A stretch of 7,349 nucleotides of DNA from Lachnospiraceae bacterium (GTDB taxonomy: Bacteria; Bacillota; Clostridia; Lachnospirales; Lachnospiraceae), in assembly GCA_017461685.1 (NCBI GenBank), contig JAFTXF010000086.1, positions 1-7,349 on the forward strand, written 5' to 3'. Numbering within the stretch: position 1 is the first letter of the stretch; each line of letters starts with the position of its first letter. Made by a program: the position numbers and the translations under genes. A model generated the notes under the pieces. It was not told the DNA's origin. It worked only from the letters and a program-made list of their open reading frames with translations, and did not search any database. Below, piece by piece: positions 1-6,463 of this stretch.

Positions 1-1255
1 AGACGGTAAACTGAATACTTTGGTGAAGGATAAAAGCGGACGTAATCTGGAAGTGCTTTCTATTTTGGTAGAAAACGGGGCGCCGGAGCATATTTTGTAT
101 GATGCCAAGCCCCATATCGGCACGGATGTGTTAAGCCGGATTGTAAAGAGGATGCGTGAGAAAATCCTTGCCTGGGGTGGTGACGTGCGTTTTGAAAGTC
201 AGGTTACGGATTTTAGGATAGAGAATGATCAGCTGATAGGTGTACAGCTGGAAAACGGCGATGAGATTATGTGTGCCGGTGCAGTGCTTGCTATCGGACA
301 CAGTGCCAGGGATACTTTTGAAACATTATATGAGCTGGGTGTTCCTATGGAAGCCAAAGCTTTTGCAGTGGGCTTTCGGGTAGAACATCCCCAGTCTCTG
401 ATCAATCAGAGCCAGTACGGTGTGAAACATCATCCGGTACTGGGGGCCGCTCCTTACAAGGTGGTAGCCAAAACAAGTACCGGAAGAGGGGTGTACAGCT
501 TTTGCATGTGTCCGGGAGGATATGTGGTAAATGCTTCCTCAGAGGAGGGGAGACTTGCTGTGAACGGTATGAGTTATTCCGGACGTGACGGTGCCAATGC
601 CAACAGTGCCATTATTGTAGCGGTAACTCCGGAGGATTTCGGCAGTGATCATCCGTTGGCAGGCGTAGCATTTCAGCGCAGACTGGAAGAGAAGGCTTTT
701 GTACTGGGCGGAGGCAAGGTGCCTGTGGAGCGATATGGCAGTTTTAAACACAAAGTAATATTAGAAGCAACATCCGGTATATCGGAAGTGAGAGCTGAGG
801 CACTGGCAGAAGCAACGAAAGCGCCGGCGGAGACAAGCGATGCATCAGCAGAGATATCCAATGTACCGGAGAAAATATCCAATGCCATAAAAAGGACTGC
901 GGATGATATAGAAGCCTATGAACCATGCATCAAGGGTGCCTTTGTGGAAGCAGACCTGACAGGTATTCTTCCTGCGGATATGAACCGGGCTTTTGTAGAG
1001 GGTATGGAACATTTCGACAGGATTATTCCGGGCTTTGCAGCAGCCAATGTATGGATGGACGGCGTAGAGAGCAGGACATCTTCTCCGGTACGTATTATCA
1101 GAGAGGAAGACTGCCAGTCCGCTATAAAGGGGCTGTATCCATGCGGTGAGGGCGCCGGATATGCAGGTGGTATTACCTCTGCTGCCATGGACGGACTGAA
1201 GGTGGCGGAGCAGCTTGCGGCAATTTACAGACCGATTTCCAACGGGGCTGAGTAA
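1..1255 (+). CDS. FAD-dependent oxidoreductase-like protein, COG2509 family (3' part, 5' end outside window)
   Basis: The reading frame is open from base 2 (first visible residues DGKLNTLVKD), so the gene starts upstream and TTG 20 is not a real start. About 417 codons are visible. The family is the uncharacterised FAD-dependent dehydrogenases related to HI0933/GidA-type flavoproteins; substrate and partner are unknown. Support comes from the family-like stretch VENGAPEHILYDAKPHIGTD near the start of the visible part, a middle segment with GGYVVNASSEEGRLAVNGMS, and a C-terminal FAD-contact segment with GLYPCGEGAGYAGGI followed by SAAMDGLKVAEQ. The N-terminal Rossmann GxGxxG motif would lie outside the window. 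An Ala/Glu/Ser-rich insert of about 40 residues with 7-residue repeats sits between VERYGSFKHK and EPCIKGAF, where I recall relatives having a short linker. The frame is intact, so I take the protein as functional. The family call is firm; the function is not known. Confidence 0.88.
   Translation, partial: DGKLNTLVKDKSGRNLEVLSILVENGAPEHILYDAKPHIGTDVLSRIVKRMREKILAWGGDVRFESQVTDFRIENDQLIGVQLENGDEIMCAGAVLAIGHSARDTFETLYELGVPMEAKAFAVGFRVEHPQSLINQSQYGVKHHPVLGAAPYKVVAKTSTGRGVYSFCMCPGGYVVNASSEEGRLAVNGMSYSGRDGANANSAIIVAVTPEDFGSDHPLAGVAFQRRLEEKAFVLGGGKVPVERYGSFKHKVILEATSGISEVRAEALAEATKAPAETSDASAEISNVPEKISNAIKRTADDIEAYEPCIKGAFVEADLTGILPADMNRAFVEGMEHFDRIIPGFAAANVWMDGVESRTSSPVRIIREEDCQSAIKGLYPCGEGAGYAGGITSAAMDGLKVAEQLAAIYRPISNGAE
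785..910 (+). repeat. In-frame degenerate 21-bp tandem repeat (7-residue units) inside the COG2509 gene
   Basis: Reading in frame, the protein runs EVRAEAL, AEATKAP, AETSDAS, AEISNVP, EKISNAI, KRTADDI. The four central units occupy 806-826, 827-847, 848-868 and 869-889 and follow a loose pattern of Ala-Glu-x-Ser/Thr-x-Ala/Val-Pro/Ser. Units three and four are also related at DNA level: ATATCCAATG occurs at 854-863 and again at 875-884, exactly 21 bases apart. The outer units (785-805 and 890-910) are weaker members. The composition suggests a flexible or helical surface loop added to the fold by repeat expansion (inference). Confidence 0.7.
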
Positions 1256-1279
1256 AAACCGGGCGATAAAAAACCGGGC
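1255..1279 (+). repeat. 10-bp direct repeat in the COG2509-proB gap
   Basis: AAAACCGGGC occurs at 1255-1264 and 1270-1279, a spacing of 15 bp, starting in the stop codon of the upstream gene. No function is evident. It could be a small duplication or a protein-binding site; I recognise no known operator. Confidence 0.5.
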
Positions 1280-1301
1280 TCCAAAAGATAAAAACAATGA
1301 C

Positions 1302-1319
1302 GAAAGGCAATAGCCCTTC
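1302..1319 (+). other. Small hairpin just upstream of the proB ribosome binding site
   Basis: GAAAGGC (1302-1308) can pair with GCCCTTC (1313-1319) around an AATA loop, with one A-C mismatch. It ends four bases before the AAGGAG at 1324-1329. It has no T-run after it, so it is not an intrinsic terminator. A mild effect on proB translation or mRNA stability is possible but speculative. Confidence 0.3.
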
Positions 1320-1337
1320 AAAGAAGGAGTAACACAT

Positions 1338-2210
1338 ATGAATGCAAACATCAGAGATTACATTAAAGATAAAAAACGCATTGTGATTAAAATCGGCTCC
1401 AGTTCTCTGCAGCATGCAGAAACCGGGGATTTGGATTATGTGAAGTTAGAGAAATTAGTGCGCGCGTTGTGCGATATATGCAATCAGGGAAAGGAAGTGG
1501 TACTGGTATCCTCCGGTGCCATTGCAGCCGGCAGAAATGCCATGCATTTATCCGGCAGAGCTGATGTTAAGGGGGATAGCCCTATTGCAGTAAAGCAGGC
1601 CTGTGCAGCGGTAGGTCAGGCCAAGCTTATGATGGTATATCAGAAGCTTTTCGCAGAGTATAACCACATTGCGGCCCAGATACTTATGACCAAGAATACT
1701 ATTGTGGATGATTTAAACCGTTTCAATGCCTACAATACCTTTAAAGAACTTTTAAAGCTTGGGGCAGTGCCGATTGTAAATGAAAACGATACTGTTGCTA
1801 CCTACGAAATTGAAATCGGTGATAACGATACCTTGTCTGCCATTGTTGCGGCATTAATTGAGGCGGATCTATTGATTTTACTGTCTGACATTGACGGACT
1901 GTATTCAGATGACCCGAGAACCAATCCGGATGCTGAATTTATAGAGGTAGTAGAATATCTGGACGAAGATATTATGCAGATGGGCCGTTCTACAACCGGC
2001 TCAAGCGTAGGAACCGGGGGCATGGGCACTAAGCTGATTGCAGCCCGGATTGCTACTAAGTCAGGCGCAGATATGATTATCGCTAACAGTCAGAATGTAT
2101 CGGTAATACATGAAATTATGGAAGGAGAAAATGTAGGTACCTTGTTTAAGGCTCACAGCGACGCAAGCTTCGATTTAAAGAGCTTTGTAGAGGGCCTGCA
2201 CAAAAACTAA
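1338..2210 (+). CDS. proB: Glutamate 5-kinase (ProB), short form without PUA domain
   Basis: The enzyme phosphorylates L-glutamate with ATP to gamma-glutamyl phosphate, the first step of proline synthesis, in the cytoplasm. The 290-residue product is an amino-acid kinase fold: the N-terminal phosphate-binding segment IVIKIGSSSL (15-24, Lys18), VSSGAIAAG (57-65), the glutamate-site segment IVNENDTV (146-153), GDNDTLSA (161-168), the nucleotide-site segment LLSDIDGLYSDDPR (181-194) and GTGGMGTK (225-232). It ends soon after the kinase domain. Escherichia coli ProB is about 367 residues because of a C-terminal PUA domain, which is absent here with no sign of a frameshift, so this is the short type. 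AAGGAG at 1324-1329, eight bases before the ATG, fixes the start. It leads the proB-DUF896-proA unit. I see no T-box leader and no clear sigma-A promoter in the 82-base gap before it. Confidence 0.97.
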   Translation: MNANIRDYIKDKKRIVIKIGSSSLQHAETGDLDYVKLEKLVRALCDICNQGKEVVLVSSGAIAAGRNAMHLSGRADVKGDSPIAVKQACAAVGQAKLMMVYQKLFAEYNHIAAQILMTKNTIVDDLNRFNAYNTFKELLKLGAVPIVNENDTVATYEIEIGDNDTLSAIVAALIEADLLILLSDIDGLYSDDPRTNPDAEFIEVVEYLDEDIMQMGRSTTGSSVGTGGMGTKLIAARIATKSGADMIIANSQNVSVIHEIMEGENVGTLFKAHSDASFDLKSFVEGLHKN

Positions 2211-2211
2211 T

Positions 2212-2448
2212 ATGCAGGATATCAGTAAGTTAACCATGGATGAAAAAATTGCCAGAATCAATGCTCTTTATCACAAATCCCAGAAGGAAGGCTTGAACGA
2301 AGAGGAAAAAGCAGAGCAGCAGGCACTGAGAAAGGCTTATATAGAAAGTGTGCGCAATGCATTAAGAGGGCAGTTAAATAATATTGACATTCAAAACAAA
2401 GACGGAACCATTGAGAATTTAGGGGAAAAATTCGGTAATAAGAAATAA
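2212..2448 (+). CDS. DUF896/UPF0291 (YnzC-like) small protein
   Basis: A 78-residue soluble, highly charged protein. The core KIARINALYHKSQKEGL (13-29) followed by NEEEKAEQQALRKAYIESVR (30-49) matches the DUF896 family, two helices joined by a turn, whose known example is Bacillus subtilis YnzC. The molecular function of the family is unknown; in B. subtilis the ynzC gene lies in an SOS-regulated locus, but I see no LexA box here. The ATG lies one base after the proB stop with no good ribosome binding site before it, so translation is probably coupled to proB. A second in-frame ATG at 2236 lacks a properly spaced site. Its place between proB and proA suggests co-expression with proline synthesis, not necessarily a role in it. 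Confidence 0.88.
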   Translation: MQDISKLTMDEKIARINALYHKSQKEGLNEEEKAEQQALRKAYIESVRNALRGQLNNIDIQNKDGTIENLGEKFGNKK

Positions 2449-2459
2449 GAAAAATGGAT

Positions 2460-2504
2460 CCGTGAGCATATTGCTCCGGCACGCACCCAAGAATATGCTC
2501 ACGG
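2460..2504 (+). repeat. Perfect 13-bp inverted repeat between the DUF896 gene and proA
   Basis: CCGTGAGCATATT (2460-2472) and AATATGCTCACGG (2492-2504) are exact reverse complements separated by 19 bases. In RNA this would be a long stable stem beginning 12 bases after the DUF896 stop and ending 14 bases before the proA Shine-Dalgarno sequence. No T-run follows (next bases are CTTACAGATT), so a standard intrinsic terminator is unlikely. Possible roles are an mRNA processing or stability element tuning proA relative to proB, a factor-dependent attenuator, or a DNA operator. The sequence shows the structure; the role is inference. Confidence 0.8.
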
Positions 2505-2530
2505 CTTACAGATTAGACAGGAGGTAAAAT

Positions 2531-3790
2531 ATGCAGGAAACCGGTTTTGATTTAATTACGCTGGGCAAGAGTGCCTGTACTGCAAAGTATGAATTGCAGG
2601 CTCTTACCACCAATCAGAAAAATAATGCTTTAAAGCAGGTTGCTGCGGCTTTGGTAGAGCAGAGCGCAGTGATTTTAGAGGCCAATGCCATAGATATTGC
2701 AAATGGCGAGGCAAAGGGGATGCATCAGGGCCTTTTGGACAGACTGAGGCTGACCGAAGCGCGCATTCAGGCTATGAGTGAAGGCCTTTTACAGATTGTG
2801 GAGCTTTCGGATCCTATCGGAGAGATTATGGAGACTTTTGACAGGCCTAACGGACTGTATATTTCCAAGGTGAGAGTGCCGTTAGGCGTTATTGGGATTA
2901 TTTATGAGTCCAGACCAAATGTTACGGCAGATGCCTTCGGGCTTTGTTTTAAGACCGGCAATGCGGTGATTTTAAAGGGCGGCGCAGATGCTATTCATTC
3001 TAACCGTGCTATTAGCGATGTCATCAGAAAGGCGCTGAAAGCTGCCGGTGTTAATCCTAATGCGGTGCAGCTCATTGACAGCACCGACAGGGCAGTAACA
3101 AGTGAATTTATGCGCCTGAATCAATATGTTGACGTGCTGATTCCGCGAGGAGGAGCAGGTCTTATTCGTGCTGTCGTGGAAAACAGTACCATTCCGGTCA
3201 TTGAAACCGGTACCGGCAATTGCCATATTTACGTGGACAAGGATGCGGATATTGAGATAGCACTGAATATTATCGACAATGCCAAAACACAGCGTATCGG
3301 TGTATGCAATGCCTGTGAATCTCTTGTGGTGCACAAAGATATTGCTGCAGATTTTTTGCCGAAGCTGGAGGAAAGACTGCTTGCCAAGAACGTGGAAATA
3401 CGCGGTGACGTGGCTGCCCAGTGCTTTATGGCCCATTGTAAGGGAGCGACAGAGGAGGATTTCGGTACAGAATATTTGGATTATATTATTTCCGTGAAAA
3501 CTGTTGCATCTATTTCCGAGGCCATTTCCCATATCAATAAATACAATACCAAGCATTCCGAGGCCATTATTACCAAGGATTTGAATCGGGCCAATTTATT
3601 TACAGGTCTGGTCGACGCAGCCTGTGTATATGTCAATGCTTCCACCAGATTTACCGACGGCTTTGAATTCGGCTTCGGTGCAGAGATTGGTATCAGTACC
3701 CAGAAGCTGCATGCAAGAGGCCCTATGGGATTAAAGGAGCTGACCTCCTACAAGTACACCATACTTGGAAACGGACAAATCCGGGGATAA
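2531..3790 (+). CDS. proA: Gamma-glutamyl phosphate reductase (ProA)
   Basis: The enzyme reduces gamma-glutamyl phosphate with NADPH to glutamate 5-semialdehyde, the second step of proline synthesis. The 419-residue length is normal. It is an aldehyde-dehydrogenase fold. The visible marks are PLGVIGIIYESRPNVT (117-132), the cofactor-domain segment KTGNAVILKGG (141-151), LIPRGGAGLI, then ETGTGNCHIYVD and GVCNACESLVVH. The cysteine of GVCNA (Cys259) is the expected catalytic thiol, with a second Cys at 262. The C-terminal segment TRFTDGFEFGFGAEIGIST followed by HARGPMGL is typical of the family. AGGAGG at 2519-2524, six bases before the ATG, fixes the start and is much stronger than the signal for the preceding gene. 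It completes the proB-DUF896-proA unit; proC is not in the window. No convincing terminator follows. Confidence 0.97.
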   Translation: MQETGFDLITLGKSACTAKYELQALTTNQKNNALKQVAAALVEQSAVILEANAIDIANGEAKGMHQGLLDRLRLTEARIQAMSEGLLQIVELSDPIGEIMETFDRPNGLYISKVRVPLGVIGIIYESRPNVTADAFGLCFKTGNAVILKGGADAIHSNRAISDVIRKALKAAGVNPNAVQLIDSTDRAVTSEFMRLNQYVDVLIPRGGAGLIRAVVENSTIPVIETGTGNCHIYVDKDADIEIALNIIDNAKTQRIGVCNACESLVVHKDIAADFLPKLEERLLAKNVEIRGDVAAQCFMAHCKGATEEDFGTEYLDYIISVKTVASISEAISHINKYNTKHSEAIITKDLNRANLFTGLVDAACVYVNASTRFTDGFEFGFGAEIGISTQKLHARGPMGLKELTSYKYTILGNGQIRG

Positions 3791-3839
3791 AATAAAAGGA
3801 CATAGTCTGCATACATTTTTCCAATGTTTCATATACATA
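3788..3839 (+). promoter_or_regulatory. Candidate sigma-E promoter(s) for spoIVA
   Basis: CATACATT at 3810-3817 fits the sporulation sigma-E -10 consensus CATACANT fully. A partial -35 match, TAAAATA at 3788-3794, lies 15 bases upstream and overlaps the proA stop codon. A second possibility uses ATACATT (3811-3817) as -35 and TATACATA (3832-3839) as -10 with a 14-base spacer. Only one need be real. Sigma-E control of spoIVA is established in Bacillus subtilis and makes biological sense here; the exact start site is inference. Confidence 0.45.
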
Positions 3840-3867
3840 TAACAGCATTAGAATGGAGGATGAAGCA

Positions 3868-5346
3868 TTGGAACATAATACATACAGTGTATATCAGGAT
3901 ATGAAAGTAAGGACAGGCGGGCAGCTTTATATTGGGGTTGTAGGACCTGTCAGAACGGGCAAATCCACCTTTATTAAACGTTTTATGGATTTGTGCGTGC
4001 TTCCTAACATGGAAGATGAACACGAGGCGGAACGGGCCCGTGACGAGCTTCCGCAGAGCAGTGGCGGCAAGACCATCACTACCACGGAGCCCAAGTTTAT
4101 ACCGAAGCAGGCAGCCGAGATTGTATTAGAGGACAATGTGTCCATGAAGGTCCGGCTCATTGATTGCGTGGGTTATATGGTGGACGGCGCCGTAGGACAC
4201 ATGGAGGAAGGACAGGAGCGTATGGTCAAAACGCCGTGGTACGAGGAAACCATTCCTTTTACCAAAGCAGCTGAGGTAGGAACCACCAAAGTAATCGAGG
4301 ACCATGCTACGATTGGTCTGGTGATTACGGCAGACGGCAGTTTCGGTGAACTTCCGAGGGATGCTTATATTGCAGCGGAGGAAAAGACCATGGAGGCTCT
4401 TTCCAAAGAGCATAAGCCTTATATTCTCTTGTTAAATTCTGCCAGACCTTACAGTGATGATACCCAGAAGTTGGCCCGGGAACTGGAAGAAAAATATGGT
4501 GTGTACGTACTGCCTGTCAATTGCGAACAGCTCAAGAAAGAAGACATTTACCGGATTTTAGAGACCCTGCTTTTGGAATTTCCGCTGACCAGTGTGGAAT
4601 TCTATATGCCGAAATGGGTGGAAATGCTTTCTGTCAGCCATCCGTTAAAGGCTTCTGTTATTGAGGCCGTAAAGAGTTTTATGGAGAACAAAAATACCAT
4701 CAGAAAGTTAAAAAACCAAAAGCTTTCTTTTGAATGTCCTTATATTGCAAATGCAGTGTTAGAGCAGATTGATTTATCCACCGGCATTGCCCGGATTCAG
4801 ATGGCTATGGAGGAAGCATATTATTACGATATGCTTTCCGAACTGACCGGTCAGGCGGTGAATAACGAATACGAGCTTATCGGACTATTGAAGGATCTGG
4901 CTACCATGAAGCAGGAGTACAGCAAGGTGTTAGTAGCTATGCAACAGGTACGTAATACCGGTTACGGTGTGGTGATGCCGCAGCAGAGCGAGATTGTGTT
5001 AGAAGCTCCGGAGTTAATTAAGCACGGTAATAAATTCGGTGTAAAAATCAAGGCAAAAAGTCCAAGTATTCATATGATACGTGCCGGAATCGAGACGGAA
5101 ATCGCCCCGATTGTAGGAACTAAGGAGCAGGCCGAGGATTTAATCGGCTATATTAACAAGGCAAAGGACAGCGAAGAGGGTGTATGGGAAACGAATATTT
5201 TCGGCAAAACCATCGAGCAGCTGGTGCAGGACGGCATTCAGACCAAGGTGTCCATGATTGGAGAGGAAAGTCAGTTAAAGCTGCAGGAATCCATGCAGAA
5301 AATCGTAAACGATATGAACGGCGGAATGGTCTGCATTATTATTTAG
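3868..5346 (+). CDS. spoIVA: Stage IV sporulation protein A (SpoIVA), TTG start
   Basis: SpoIVA is the ATPase that polymerises on the outer forespore membrane in the mother cell and forms the basement layer on which the spore coat assembles. I start it at TTG 3868 because GGAGG at 3855-3859 lies eight bases before it, while the upstream in-frame ATG 3853 overlaps that site and has no ribosome binding site. The TTG start gives 492 residues, the length of the B. subtilis protein, and places VYQDMKVRTGG near the N terminus as in relatives. Marks in this numbering are Walker A GPVRTGKST (26-34, Lys32), a threonine-rich TITTTEPKF segment from residue 69 corresponding to the ATPase sensor region, RLIDCVGY (Asp99, Walker B-like), and TPWYEETIPF. 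The middle and C-terminal domains carry SPSIHMIRAGIETE and the hydrophobic tail GGMVCIII, typical of the family. It is probably transcribed alone during sporulation. Confidence 0.95.
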   Translation: MEHNTYSVYQDMKVRTGGQLYIGVVGPVRTGKSTFIKRFMDLCVLPNMEDEHEAERARDELPQSSGGKTITTTEPKFIPKQAAEIVLEDNVSMKVRLIDCVGYMVDGAVGHMEEGQERMVKTPWYEETIPFTKAAEVGTTKVIEDHATIGLVITADGSFGELPRDAYIAAEEKTMEALSKEHKPYILLLNSARPYSDDTQKLARELEEKYGVYVLPVNCEQLKKEDIYRILETLLLEFPLTSVEFYMPKWVEMLSVSHPLKASVIEAVKSFMENKNTIRKLKNQKLSFECPYIANAVLEQIDLSTGIARIQMAMEEAYYYDMLSELTGQAVNNEYELIGLLKDLATMKQEYSKVLVAMQQVRNTGYGVVMPQQSEIVLEAPELIKHGNKFGVKIKAKSPSIHMIRAGIETEIAPIVGTKEQAEDLIGYINKAKDSEEGVWETNIFGKTIEQLVQDGIQTKVSMIGEESQLKLQESMQKIVNDMNGGMVCIII

Positions 5347-5415
5347 TTTACTTATATTTCTTCGAAAGACAACAGAGAAAGATAAATAAGATTTCTCATT
5401 AGAGAGATTTGTTCC

Positions 5416-5444
5416 TTGACGATAAATCTTTATCATGGTATATT
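5416..5444 (+). promoter_or_regulatory. Strong sigma-A extended -10 promoter for the small membrane protein / HAD unit
   Basis: TTGACG (5416-5421) and TATATT (5439-5444) are separated by exactly 17 bases, and a TGG at 5436-5438 gives an extended -10. Each hexamer matches the consensus at five of six positions. Transcription would begin near 5451, giving a leader of about 25 bases. An interrupted palindrome, GATAAATCTTTATC (5421-5434), fills most of the spacer, and a perfect 10-bp palindrome AATCTAGATT (5447-5456) covers the likely start site. Both could be repressor sites, though none is recognised. Confidence 0.7.
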
Positions 5445-5475
5445 TAAATCTAGATTGAGAAAAGAGGTACTCGCG

Positions 5476-5661
5476 ATGACAAATTTGGTTCTGTTTTTAA
5501 ATTCATTTATGTCTTACCTACTTTTGGTGGCGGTATTTGTACTAGTAATTGCAGTTGCGATATTTATCGGAATTAAGCTGCGCCGGAACAAAAATGCCAA
5601 AGAAGCAGCAGAGACTTCTTCAGAAGAAAAAAACGAAACAGGAGCTACAAATGAAATTTGA
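5476..5661 (+). CDS. Small single-pass membrane protein of unknown function (61 residues)
   Basis: I start the gene at ATG 5476, with AGAGGT at 5463-5468 as ribosome binding site. The longer frame from ATG 5416 would begin inside the promoter and is rejected. The product has one hydrophobic segment, roughly residues 13-33 (SYLLLVAVFVLVIAVAIFIG), then a basic stretch KLRRNKNAK and a polar, acidic tail rich in Glu, Ser and Thr. By the positive-inside rule the tail should be cytoplasmic. I do not recognise a characterised family. Similar short membrane proteins occur in clostridia, and I infer this is a real gene from its start signals, its promoter and its 11-base overlap with the next gene, which implies translational coupling. 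It could be an anchor or regulator of a membrane process; nothing in the sequence decides this. Confidence 0.75.
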   Translation: MTNLVLFLNSFMSYLLLVAVFVLVIAVAIFIGIKLRRNKNAKEAAETSSEEKNETGATNEI

Positions 5662-6346
5662 TGTTATTTTATGGGATATGGATGGGACGCTGTTAGATTT
5701 TAAAATCGCCCAGAAGGAGGCGATTACACAGGTTTTCCGGACCATTCATAAGCCCCTTACAGATGATATAATCGACTTATACAGTCGGATTAACGAGTCA
5801 TACTGGAAGAAACTGGAGCTTGGTGAGGTGACCCAGCCGGAGCTTTTGACAGGCCGTTTTAAGACCCTTTTTAACGAGCTTGGTATGCACGATATTGATG
5901 TGGAGCTGGTGCGTAAGGAGTATGAAGAGGTTTTGGGCAATGTATACGAGTATATTCATGACTCTTTAGGTCTTTGTAAGACCCTTCAGTCCAAGTGCAG
6001 ACAGTATATTGTGACTAACGGTATAGCAGGCACCCAACGCAGAAAGATTAATCTGTCAGGCTTCAGGGATTGCATGAACGACTGCTTTATCTCTGAGGAG
6101 GTAGGCCATGAGAAGCCGAATCAGGATTATTTTACTTATGTTTTCAGTAAGATTCCTGATTTTGACCCTGAACGGACGATTATTGTAGGAGATTCTTTAA
6201 CCAGCGATATTAAGGGCGGAGCCCTTGCAGGGATCAAGACCTGTTACTTCAATCCTGACAGAAAAGAGCTTGCAGGAGACTTTAAACCGGATTACGAAAT
6301 CGATCACCTTTGGGACGTACTCAGAGTACTGGATTTTGTATTATAA
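5651..6346 (+). CDS. HAD-superfamily hydrolase, YjjG/YfnB-like (probable nucleotidase)
   Basis: The 231-residue product has all four HAD motifs: motif I WDMDGTLLDF (8-17) with nucleophile Asp9 and acid/base Asp11; motif II IVTNG (120-124, Thr122); motif III Lys155 in GHEKPNQDYF; motif IV IIVGDSLTSDIKGG (177-190) with Asp181 and Asp186. A helical cap lies between motifs I and II. The length, the DF after motif I and the VTNG/EKP spacing resemble the YjjG/YfnB subfamily. In E. coli YjjG is a house-cleaning 5'-nucleotidase for pyrimidine and non-canonical nucleotides. That substrate is inferred here; a general sugar-phosphate phosphatase cannot be excluded. The start is ATG 5651 with AGGAG at 5640-5644; a longer frame from 5549 would only overlap the membrane-protein gene. 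It overlaps that gene by 11 bases and is followed by a strong terminator. Confidence 0.9.
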   Translation: MKFDVILWDMDGTLLDFKIAQKEAITQVFRTIHKPLTDDIIDLYSRINESYWKKLELGEVTQPELLTGRFKTLFNELGMHDIDVELVRKEYEEVLGNVYEYIHDSLGLCKTLQSKCRQYIVTNGIAGTQRRKINLSGFRDCMNDCFISEEVGHEKPNQDYFTYVFSKIPDFDPERTIIVGDSLTSDIKGGALAGIKTCYFNPDRKELAGDFKPDYEIDHLWDVLRVLDFVL

Positions 6347-6411
6347 ATGTAATATTTGTCGAATGTGATAAACTTTTGTTGGAAATTTTGTTAAGAAATA
6401 ACAGAAAATAA

Positions 6412-6453
6412 AAAACTCTCGTTTGCATCTTGCTTTTTGCAGACGAGAGTTTT
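6412..6453 (+). terminator. Intrinsic terminator after the HAD gene
   Basis: AAAACTCTCGTTTGC (6412-6426) pairs with GCAGACGAGAGTTTT (6439-6453) over 15 base pairs with a single G-U pair. The loop is 12 bases and the T-run lies at the base of the stem. The matching A-rich left side could also stop transcription from the other strand. It separates the small-protein/HAD unit from nrdD. Confidence 0.88.
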
Positions 6454-6463
6454 ATACTTAGTA

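Noticed and set aside
845..1351. 168-codon open frame on the minus strand
   Set aside because: It lies opposite the well-supported COG2509 gene and the proB leader, has no good start signal and no recognisable protein features; it is a shadow of the + strand coding.
2471..2499. Promoter TTGCTC/TATGCT inside the DUF896-proA gap
   Set aside because: Both hexamers match poorly, and the inverted repeat accounts for these bases more simply.
2972..3556. 194-codon open frame on the minus strand
   Set aside because: It is fully opposite conserved proA sequence, and the translation is rich in Cys, His and Asn with no family features.
3813..3827. ACATT/AATGT hairpin after proA as a terminator
   Set aside because: Five weak base pairs with only TTTC after them; it also overlaps the sigma-E-like element, which explains the sequence better.
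5375..5397. GAGAAA/TTTCTC hairpin after spoIVA as a terminator
   Set aside because: Only six AT-rich base pairs around an 11-base loop and no following T-run, too weak to call.
5549..5650. Longer N terminus for the HAD protein
   Set aside because: The extra residues are an out-of-frame reading of the membrane-protein gene; motif I begins eight residues after ATG 5651, as is normal, and AGGAG lies just before that ATG.
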